The notes below the pieces were generated by a model that was not told where the DNA came from, made no database searches, and saw nothing but the letters and a program-made list of their open reading frames with translations. Both the position numbers and the translations under genes were made by a program. Of a stretch of DNA of 40,125 bases, positions 8,619 through 15,758 are shown piece after piece. The DNA comes from Flavobacterium soyangense (GTDB taxonomy: Bacteria; Bacteroidota; Bacteroidia; Flavobacteriales; Flavobacteriaceae): assembly GCF_015277675.1 (NCBI RefSeq), contig NZ_JADHEC010000032.1, positions 1 through 40,125 on the forward strand, written 5' to 3'. Positions within the stretch are counted from its first letter, which is position 1. Each line of letters opens with the position of its first letter.

Positions 8619-8969
8619 ATGTGTCATAATTATAAAAACTTGAAAATTTGGCAACTTGTAATAGAAATCACAAATGATATTTCTGATATTCTTCTAGAAT
8701 TTCCTAGGCACGAGATATATGATTTAAGTTCGCAATTAAGTAGATATTCTGTTTCTATTCCAAGTAATATTGCAGAAGGTTCATCAAGAACTGATAAATC
8801 TTTTAGCCATTTTATTGATATTTCTCTTGGATCTTCTTTTGAATTAATTACACAACATATAGTTACAAAACATAGAAAATATATTAATGAAGAAACTTAT
8901 AAAACTTTAGAAAATAAAATCGAAGAATTTCAAAGAATGACAATGGGTTTTCAAAATGGATTAAAATAA
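8619..8969 (+). CDS. Four-helix-bundle protein (23S rRNA intervening-sequence protein family)
   Basis: A 116-residue all-helical protein of the family first seen in 23S rRNA intervening sequences. Diagnostic text: YKNLKIWQLVIEITNDI at the N-terminus, FPRHEIYDLSSQLSRYSVSIPSNIAEGSSR in the middle, and a C-terminal helix pair with SSFELITQHIV. In the family the middle reads LxxQlrrAavSIpsNIAEG, an excellent match. Function is unknown; members occur as solitary inserts in many Bacteroidota. Here the gene sits between fadA and fadE with inverted repeats on both sides, consistent with an inserted cassette rather than an operon member. Confidence 0.88.
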   Translation: MCHNYKNLKIWQLVIEITNDISDILLEFPRHEIYDLSSQLSRYSVSIPSNIAEGSSRTDKSFSHFIDISLGSSFELITQHIVTKHRKYINEETYKTLENKIEEFQRMTMGFQNGLK

Positions 8970-8972
8970 AGT

Positions 8973-9021
8973 CTTTTTAAACTATTCAAATCTTTATTCT
9001 TTATTCTATTCTCTATAATCT
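8973..9021. repeat. Right inverted repeat flanking the four-helix-bundle gene
   Basis: A T/C-rich stretch ending TCTATTCTCTATAATCT, inverted relative to 8581-8614. The left copy starts 9 bases after fadA and this one ends 14 bases before the fadE ATG. The cassette thus occupies essentially the whole intergenic interval. Confidence 0.6.
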
Positions 9022-9034
9022 AAAATTAAAAAAA

Positions 9035-10825
9035 ATGAGCGATAAAACACGCGGTGGACAATTCATCGTAAAAGAAACAAAATGCGAAGACATCTTCACA
9101 CCCGAAGACTTCAATGAAGAACAAATAATGATGCGCGACTCGGTTAAGGAGTTTGTGGACAAAGAAATTTGGCCCAACAAAAGCCGTTTCGAGAAGAAGG
9201 ATTATGCTTTAACAGAGGAAACTATGCGAAAAGCCGGTGATTTAGGTTTTCTAAGCGTGGCAGTTCCTGAAGCTTATGGCGGAATGGGAATGGGATTTGT
9301 AAATACTGTCCTGGTTTGCGATTATATTTCGGGAGCAACAGGTTCTTTTTCTACAGCTTTTGGAGCTCATACCGGAATTGGAACAATGCCAATTACTCTA
9401 TACGGAACCGAAGAGCAAAAACAAAAATACGTGCCAAAACTCGCTTCCGGAGAATGGTTTGGTGCTTATTGCTTGACCGAACCGGGTGCAGGCTCAGATG
9501 CCAATTCAGGAAAAACAAAAGCGGTTTTATCCGATGATGGGACGCATTATAAAATAACTGGAGGAAAAATGTGGATTTCAAACGCAGGATTTTGTTCGTT
9601 ATTTATTGTTTTTGCACGCATTGGAGACGATAAAAACATTACGGGTTTTATTGTAGAAAATGACCCAAGCAATGGAATTACAATGGGTGAAGAAGAGCAC
9701 AAATTAGGAATTCGGGCTTCTTCCACCCGTCAGGTTTTCTTTGCTGACACGAAAGTTCCTGTTGGAAATATGCTTTCAGAAAGAGGAAATGGATTTAAAA
9801 TTGCAATGAATGCCTTGAATGTTGGTCGTATAAAATTAGCTGCAGCATGTCTTGATGCACAACGCAGAGTAACCACAAACTCTATAAAATATGCCAACGA
9901 AAGAATGCAATTTAATACTCCTATTTCTCAATTTGGAGCCATTCGTTTAAAATTAGCCGAAATGGCAACTTCTTGTTATGCTGGTGAAAGTGCTACATAT
10001 AGAGCTGCCAAAGATATCGAAGATAGAATTACGGCTCGCGAAGTTGAAGGCACTTCACACCAAGAAGCAGAATTAAAAGGGGTCGAAGAATATGCAATAG
10101 AATGTTCAATCCTAAAAGTTGCTGTTTCAGAAGACATACAAAATTGTGCCGACGAAGGAATACAGATTTTTGGAGGAATGGGTTTCTCGGAAGACACTCC
10201 AATGGAAAGTGCCTGGCGTGATGCACGAATTGCCCGTATTTATGAAGGTACGAATGAAATTAACAGAATGCTTTCAGTAGGAATGCTAATTAAAAAAGCA
10301 TTCAAAGGTCATGTTGATTTAATTGGCCCCGCCACGAAAGTTCAGGAAGAATTAATGGGAATCCCATCTTTTGAAACACCTGATTATTCGGAATTATTCG
10401 CCGAAGAAAAAGAAATGATTGGCAAATTAAAAAAGGCATTCCTAATGGTTGCTGGAGGTGCTGTACAAAAATACGGTCCAGATTTGGATTCTCATCAACA
10501 ATTGTTAATGGCCTCGGCAGATATATTAATCGAAATTTATATGGCCGAATCTACCCTATTGAGAACCGAAAAATTAGCCAAAAAAGAAGGGGAAGATAAC
10601 GTAAAAGAACAAATTGCGATGGCAAAATTATACTTGTACAAAGCCGTCGATGTGGTTACACAAAAAGGAAAGGAAAGTGTGATTTCTTTTGCAGAAGGCG
10701 ATGAACAGCGTATGATGTTAATGGGATTGCGTCGATTCACGAAATACACCAATATGCCTAACATTATTGGTTTAAGAGAAATGATTACCACAAAATTAGT
10801 GGTGGAAAACGAATACTGTTTCTAA
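9035..10825 (+). CDS. fadE: Acyl-CoA dehydrogenase, FadE-type
   Basis: A 596-residue FAD-dependent dehydrogenase for the first oxidation of acyl-CoA to trans-2-enoyl-CoA. The family signatures are AYCLTEPGAGSDANSGKTKA (flavin-binding), GGKMWISNAGFCSLFIVFA, and QIFGGMGFSEDTPMESAWRD. These lead to ARIYEGTNEINRM, where E404 is the expected catalytic base. An extra C-terminal helical domain of about 170 residues makes it longer than classical 380-residue enzymes and like the Bacillus FadE / very-long-chain type. It is the last fad gene; no clear terminator follows. Confidence 0.94.
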   Translation: MSDKTRGGQFIVKETKCEDIFTPEDFNEEQIMMRDSVKEFVDKEIWPNKSRFEKKDYALTEETMRKAGDLGFLSVAVPEAYGGMGMGFVNTVLVCDYISGATGSFSTAFGAHTGIGTMPITLYGTEEQKQKYVPKLASGEWFGAYCLTEPGAGSDANSGKTKAVLSDDGTHYKITGGKMWISNAGFCSLFIVFARIGDDKNITGFIVENDPSNGITMGEEEHKLGIRASSTRQVFFADTKVPVGNMLSERGNGFKIAMNALNVGRIKLAAACLDAQRRVTTNSIKYANERMQFNTPISQFGAIRLKLAEMATSCYAGESATYRAAKDIEDRITAREVEGTSHQEAELKGVEEYAIECSILKVAVSEDIQNCADEGIQIFGGMGFSEDTPMESAWRDARIARIYEGTNEINRMLSVGMLIKKAFKGHVDLIGPATKVQEELMGIPSFETPDYSELFAEEKEMIGKLKKAFLMVAGGAVQKYGPDLDSHQQLLMASADILIEIYMAESTLLRTEKLAKKEGEDNVKEQIAMAKLYLYKAVDVVTQKGKESVISFAEGDEQRMMLMGLRRFTKYTNMPNIIGLREMITTKLVVENEYCF

Positions 10826-11041
10826 TTTTTAAAGCATTATTAAATAAGCTCTAATAGGAAATTTTTTGGATAAACAAAATATTCTAAACAGGGTCATCAT
10901 ATATTTTTCACCAGAATTCCACTTGTGCTATTACGCAACAGTTTAGTAATAGGCATTGCAAAGAGCAATCCTAATTTACGTGTTTATTAAGTGTTGAAAT
11001 CGTTAACATAAGGAGTCAATTTTGGTGCGAATATGTGGAAA

Positions 11042-11058
11042 TACACCCAACGGGTTAA
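11042..11058. repeat. Solo copy of the IS982-like end sequence
   Basis: TACACCCAACGGGTTAA is identical over 17 bases to 101-117. No transposase tail lies beside it, so it is an orphan end, a remnant or part of a short non-autonomous element. The rest of the 280-bp gap 10826-11105 shows no gene I recognise. Confidence 0.5.
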
Positions 11059-11105
11059 TAACCATTGTAATAACTTAAACCACGACGATACTGGACAATT
11101 TAAAG

Positions 11106-12356
11106 CTAAAATGATTCTCCTGCATTAAGATAAAATGCTTTTGAATGTCGCCCCCAGGCATAATTAAAAACCAAATTAGTTCGGGTAGCTTTATCAATTA
11201 AAATACGTAATCCAACGCCCACTGCTGGTTGAATATACTGAAAAAGGCGAATCTCCCGATCTTTATCACTAGCTGTTGTAAAATTTGAAAATACAGTTCC
11301 GCTGACTAACTGATTGCAGCTGATAGGAAACCGATATTCAGTTTCAAGATAGACCATTTTTTGACCGCGAAACAATCCTTGAGTATATCCTTTACCGCTA
11401 CGGCTTCTTTGATCCCAGCCTATGGAAGGTAAATTTAGGTAAGGAACTCTGCCTGTTGTTACAAACTGTCCAGTTGCCCATACACTAAAAACATGCTGTT
11501 CATTATATTTACTCAAGGGCAAAAAATAGCGATATTCCATAAAAAGCACGTTGCTGGCATGTTGATTTTTACTCAATGCCGGGTTGAAACGATAATTGAT
11601 ATTGACAAACATTCCATGATTAGTATTGATTTGATTATCTCTGGAATCATATAATAAATTAAGGCTTAATCCATTCACAAAATATTCATTTTCATTATAG
11701 CCATACTTTTTGCTATAATTGTAATGGTTCGTAAATTGTCCATTGGCAATATTAAGGTTCTCATCAATTATTGAGGTGTACCAGTCTAAATGAACTCCGG
11801 CTCCAGCATAATAATTATTTTTAATTTCCCATGAGACCGTTTGATGAAACTTTAAATAATTATAATCCAACGGCTCTTTTAAAGCTTCTAAATCAAAATG
11901 CTTATCTCTGTTTGTGGGTGGAATAATATCGGTTCCTAACCCGTAATTAGGTTGAGAAAAAATATAAAAACGCCAGTCTCCACTTAAAAATATCTTGTTA
12001 TTATTGAGCATCACGCTGTTTTTGACATTGATAAGGATTTGCTTTTTTTCGGTATAAGTTGCCCCAAAATTAATGGAAGAATACTTATCATTAAGCTTCT
12101 TCCCTTTGAAAGTATTTTGAGTTACAAATCCATACGAAAAACCAGTGGCGGGTTGTGTACCAAGGATGGGTATAATGAGAAAAAAATTATCTTTTTTTGG
12201 TTTCAATACAAGAACAGAATCTTTCTTTTTAAAAAGTTCAGGAAGTGATTCCACCGGACAACGCCTTGGAGAATCAAATGAATTCTGGGCAATGGTATTA
12301 AATTGTATAAAAACACTTAGCACTATGCTAAAACAAAAAATATATCTTTTATTCAT
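11106..12356 (-). CDS. BamA/TamA-like outer-membrane beta-barrel protein
   Basis: A 416-residue exported protein with a signal peptide (about 1-23, ending NTIAQ). It has alternating aromatic/polar beta strands throughout and a C-terminal phenylalanine, as in outer-membrane barrels. The last third has the surface-antigen (D15) pattern: SLNLLYDSRDNQINTNHGMFVNINYRF, a glycine-rich barrel strand with RGQKMVYLETEYRF, and GVGLRILIDKATRTNLVFNYAWG, equivalent to the closing strands of BamA/TamA-type barrels. There is no room for POTRA domains, so it is a short family member of unknown role. A TAAATTTG box lies only 4 bases before the start codon. It is convergent with fadE. Confidence 0.82.
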   Translation of the reverse strand: MNKRYIFCFSIVLSVFIQFNTIAQNSFDSPRRCPVESLPELFKKKDSVLVLKPKKDNFFLIIPILGTQPATGFSYGFVTQNTFKGKKLNDKYSSINFGATYTEKKQILINVKNSVMLNNNKIFLSGDWRFYIFSQPNYGLGTDIIPPTNRDKHFDLEALKEPLDYNYLKFHQTVSWEIKNNYYAGAGVHLDWYTSIIDENLNIANGQFTNHYNYSKKYGYNENEYFVNGLSLNLLYDSRDNQINTNHGMFVNINYRFNPALSKNQHASNVLFMEYRYFLPLSKYNEQHVFSVWATGQFVTTGRVPYLNLPSIGWDQRSRSGKGYTQGLFRGQKMVYLETEYRFPISCNQLVSGTVFSNFTTASDKDREIRLFQYIQPAVGVGLRILIDKATRTNLVFNYAWGRHSKAFYLNAGESF

Positions 12357-12360
12357 AATG

Positions 12361-12368
12361 CAAATTTA
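12361..12368 (-). promoter_or_regulatory. -7 promoter box of the barrel-protein gene
   Basis: On the minus strand this reads TAAATTTG, a full match to TAnnTTTG. It ends 4 bases before the ATG, which would give a leaderless or nearly leaderless transcript. Confidence 0.4.
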
Positions 12369-12718
12369 CAATATTATAGATAAAAATAAGTGAAATGTTG
12401 CCTTTATGCATACTGTTGGCCAAAGAAATTGTAAATACATCTAAAACCAAGAACAGATTACAAACTAACAATTGCAGTTTATAATCTGTATTTATTTGTC
12501 AAAAAGTACTATTTATTTTTTTAATTCATTCTTCTTAATCAATCCTTTATTGTTAACCCCGTTTTAACAGCCGCAATAATAGCTCCTTGAGAGCTGGTGA
12601 ATTAATAATCATAAAATAATATTACAAATTAAAAAAAATGCTACTAAGTTTAATTCAAACAGACTTTTTTATAAACAACTAAACGTACAATGTCGTAAAT
12701 TATACAAAACTTTATTAT

Positions 12719-12741
12719 TTATTTGTAAAATAAACAAATAA
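12719..12741. promoter_or_regulatory. Inverted repeat upstream of the kinase-aminotransferase fusion gene
   Basis: Perfect 8-bp arms TTATTTGT (12719-12726) and ACAAATAA (12734-12741) are separated by 7 bases. Symmetry and position suggest an operator for a dimeric regulator; AT-richness makes chance occurrence possible. Confidence 0.35.
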
Positions 12742-12806
12742 TGCTTTATTTTATGGTTTTAAATACAAAGTTCCATTTTGTATTCTAACGATAAACTAAC
12801 TTCAAT

Positions 12807-15710
12807 ATGAGCATTGCAACTTGTCCAACCTTTTCGAAAGCAGAAGCTTTAACCGTCTTAGAAAAAGAATGGGGTATTACAGAAATTTTAAAACCATTAG
12901 ACAGTTATCTCGACCAAAACTTTTTAGTACGAAATCCCAATGGAGAAAAATTTGTATTGAAAATTGCCAATATTGAAACGCCTGAAAATTGGCTTGACCT
13001 TCAAAACAAGGTAGTTGAACATTTATATGCCGATGCTATACCAAAAATAATTCTTTCCAAAGAAGGAAAACAAATGGTTTTCGTCGCATCGCATTGGTGG
13101 AGAGTCCTAAATTTTCTGGAAGGAACTATGCTTTCAACCGTTCCTTTTCGCTCGAAAAATTTATTGCAAAATATGGGGAAATTTGTGGGAGGTCTTTCAA
13201 AACAACTTGCTACATTTTCTCACGAAGCTGCGGAACGACCAATACAATGGGACTTACAACAATCAGCATCCTTACTCGAAAACTGGGTTACTTTCGTAGA
13301 AGATGAAAAGACAAAAAATAATATTTTGTCTATTATGGAAAATTGGAAGTCAAAAATTCCCGCTATTTCTAAAGTTCGCAAAAGCGTAATCCATGCCGAT
13401 TTGACTCGTTACAATCTTCTGTTGGATGATTCTGGCAAAAAAATTCAGGGAATTATCGATTTTGGTGATGTTTGCCTTTCATGGACAATTGGCGAATTAG
13501 CTGTTATGGTGTTAGAATCAGCAATGACTGGAAGTCCAACTCCATTTGCCGATGGGTATGAAGTGATTCAATCTTACCACGAAGTTTTTCCTTTGACAAA
13601 AGAGGAAATTGAGCTATTATATCCGTTAATTCAGTTGCGCTCGGCCACAATTGTAGGCGCTTCTGCCAGACAGTTATCAATGGAACCAGATAATGAATAT
13701 GTGAGAAAACAAGCTATTGCAGACCGTGAAATGTTTCTTCAACTCAGTTCAGAAAAAGAAGAATTTGCCACTGCCCTATTTCTAAAAGCTTGCAAAATGG
13801 AAACTGAAGAAAATGTAAAAATTCATCTTTTTTTGAAAAATACAAAAATAAAATCAATATTTGGAAACAATGAAACCCTTGAAATAATTGACATTAGCCC
13901 ATCATCAGAAATATACAATGAGGGAGCTTGGAACAATTTAGAACAATGCAGTAAGAACATAAAGAATCAATTACAAAATAGTTTTGGCAGAACTGTTTAC
14001 AAAACTTCAATCCTTAAACATTTTGAATCCAATCCAAAGGAAAGTGAAACTATTGCATTGGGAATTTTTGCTTTCGCAGCAGTTGGAAAACCAATTTATG
14101 CACCAATTAACTTATCTTTTGTGAAAAAAATTGATGATAAATGCATTTTTAAAACAGACAATTTTTATGTCTATTTATATGGAATTGATACTCTTTTAAA
14201 TAAAGAAACAACATTAAAACAAGGCGAATATATAGGCACAATTGCATCCGAAAATTCAAATTCCCCATTTCCTTCCCACGTTTTTATTCAAATAGATATT
14301 TCGGGAGTTGCACCACAATATTGTTTACCAAGTGAAAGTATTGGCTGGGAGATTTTATGTCCAAATCCATCTTCATTTTTGGGAATAGAATCAAAAATCA
14401 CAAAAAACAATAACGAAACAGAAACCCTAGAAAATCGCAGAGCAAAAGTAATCCAACAAGCACAGGAATATTATTATCAAGAACCTATGAATTTGGTAAG
14501 AGGCTGGCAGCAATATCTTATTGCCGATGATGGTCGTGTCTATTTAGATGCCATAAATAACGTGGCGCATATAGGCCATTCTCATCCAAAAGTAGTTGAT
14601 GCTGCTACAAAACAACTAAAAAAACTCAATACTAATGCTCGCTTTTTATACGAAGACAACATTGATTATGCCGAGAGATTGTTGAAATATTTCCCTGAAT
14701 CCTTGCAAGTTATTTTTTATACCTGCACCGGAAGTGAAGCTAATGATTTGGCTCTACGATTAGCCAGAGCCTACACCAATCAGAATGATGTTTTGGTAAT
14801 TGATGGCGAATATCACGGAAATACAACTGCCGTTGATGAAATCAGCACGAATTTAATGGACAATCCAACGGCTTCAAAAAGCGTTCGGCCTTTCACACAT
14901 CCATTAATACAACCCAATACTTTTAGAGGGAAATATATTGCCAAAACTCCTAATCTTTCTGAACTTTATGCACAAGATGCTTTGGATAAAATAAATTATA
15001 TTCATTCACAAGGACGAGGAATTGCGGCTTTTATTTCGGAATCTTTATTGGGTTCTGGAGGAGGAGTCGAAATGCCAAAAGAGTATTTGAAAAAAGTTTA
15101 CGAACACGTTCACAACGCAGGAGGTGTTTGCATTGCTGATGAAGTCCAAATTGGTTTTGGTCGAATGGGAAGCCATTTCTGGGGCTTTCAAAAAGAAGGA
15201 GTCCTTCCAGATATTGTAACTTTGGGAAAACCAATGGGAAATGGACATCCAATTTCGGCAGTAATAACAACTCAAAAAATTGCCGATGCCTATCGAAAAA
15301 AGTACACCTATTTCAACACTTTTGCAGGAAACCCAGTTTCTTGCCAAATTGCAAATGCCGTTTTAGATGTCATTGAAGAAGAAAAACTTCAGGAAAATGC
15401 TGCAATTGTCGGGAATTTTCTCAAACAGGAATTAGAAAAATTAATCGACGAATTCGAAAGCGTAGGAGCCGTTTATGGTCATGCAATGTATTTGGGAGTT
15501 GACTTGGTAACCGATAAAAAATCAAGAAAACCAGACAGCCAAAAGGCATTATGGATTTCGGAAGCGATGAAACAACGAGGAATAATTATTTACCCAACGG
15601 GCGATTATTACAATATTCTTAAAATAAAACCGCCAATGTGCTTTACCAAAGAAAACGCAATTTTTCTTGTGGAAACCTTGAGAACGATTTTAAGTAAAAT
15701 GGAGGATTAA
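12807..15710 (+). CDS. APH-type kinase / degenerate M23 / class-III aminotransferase fusion, putative phospho-lyase
   Basis: This 967-residue protein has three parts. Residues about 20-320 are an aminoglycoside-phosphotransferase-like kinase with catalytic D198 (VIHADLTRYNLLLDD) and metal-binding D218 (IIDFGDVCLSW). Residues about 390-530 resemble the beta-sandwich of M23 peptidases, but the zinc ligands are gone (LYGID for LYGHL, PSHVFIQI for HLHFQI). Residues about 540-967 are a class-III PLP enzyme: GSEANDLALRLARAYT, ADEVQIGFGR, and PLP-lysine K808 in TLGKPMGNG. In animals the separate equivalents are hydroxylysine kinase and the phospho-lyases for 5-phosphohydroxylysine and phosphoethanolamine. 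A kinase coupled to an ammonia- and phosphate-eliminating lyase on an amino-alcohol is therefore the best guess. The substrate is not readable. Monocistronic; ends at a shared terminator. Confidence 0.86.
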   Translation: MSIATCPTFSKAEALTVLEKEWGITEILKPLDSYLDQNFLVRNPNGEKFVLKIANIETPENWLDLQNKVVEHLYADAIPKIILSKEGKQMVFVASHWWRVLNFLEGTMLSTVPFRSKNLLQNMGKFVGGLSKQLATFSHEAAERPIQWDLQQSASLLENWVTFVEDEKTKNNILSIMENWKSKIPAISKVRKSVIHADLTRYNLLLDDSGKKIQGIIDFGDVCLSWTIGELAVMVLESAMTGSPTPFADGYEVIQSYHEVFPLTKEEIELLYPLIQLRSATIVGASARQLSMEPDNEYVRKQAIADREMFLQLSSEKEEFATALFLKACKMETEENVKIHLFLKNTKIKSIFGNNETLEIIDISPSSEIYNEGAWNNLEQCSKNIKNQLQNSFGRTVYKTSILKHFESNPKESETIALGIFAFAAVGKPIYAPINLSFVKKIDDKCIFKTDNFYVYLYGIDTLLNKETTLKQGEYIGTIASENSNSPFPSHVFIQIDISGVAPQYCLPSESIGWEILCPNPSSFLGIESKITKNNNETETLENRRAKVIQQAQEYYYQEPMNLVRGWQQYLIADDGRVYLDAINNVAHIGHSHPKVVDAATKQLKKLNTNARFLYEDNIDYAERLLKYFPESLQVIFYTCTGSEANDLALRLARAYTNQNDVLVIDGEYHGNTTAVDEISTNLMDNPTASKSVRPFTHPLIQPNTFRGKYIAKTPNLSELYAQDALDKINYIHSQGRGIAAFISESLLGSGGGVEMPKEYLKKVYEHVHNAGGVCIADEVQIGFGRMGSHFWGFQKEGVLPDIVTLGKPMGNGHPISAVITTQKIADAYRKKYTYFNTFAGNPVSCQIANAVLDVIEEEKLQENAAIVGNFLKQELEKLIDEFESVGAVYGHAMYLGVDLVTDKKSRKPDSQKALWISEAMKQRGIIIYPTGDYYNILKIKPPMCFTKENAIFLVETLRTILSKMED

Positions 15711-15721
15711 GAATTTTTTCT

Positions 15722-15756
15722 TAAAGCTTTCAGCCTTGAAAAGGCTGGAAGCTTTA
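15722..15756. terminator. Bidirectional terminator between the fusion gene and dsbD
   Basis: A 16-bp stem with one G:T wobble (15722-15737 with 15741-15756) and a 3-base loop, with A/T runs on both sides. It lies between two convergent genes whose stop codons are only 48 bases apart. Confidence 0.85.
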
Positions 15757-15758
15757 AA

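Larger units (their letters stand above)
12357..12806. other. 450-bp divergent intergenic region
   Basis: The region is AT-rich and separates two divergently transcribed genes. I see no ORF of substance. It holds the -7 box at 12361-12368 (minus) and an 8-bp inverted repeat at 12719-12741, about 65 bp before the plus-strand fusion gene. A GC-richer island lies around 12555-12600. Confidence 0.7.

Noticed and set aside
9316..9537. Plus-strand frame inside fadE, and similar long frames inside other genes
   Set aside because: These are overlapping frames of well-identified enzymes, with biased, motif-free translations.
10905..10970. Short minus-strand reading MPITKLLRNSTSGILVKNI in the fadE-barrel gap
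   Set aside because: Only 19 codons, no recognisable family, no coupling to a neighbour; not enough to call a gene or remnant.
15592..15606. Near-match to the IS982-like end (ACCCAACGGG)
   Set aside because: It lies inside the conserved C-terminal coding sequence of the aminotransferase (YPTGDYY) and diverges outside ten bases, so it is chance.
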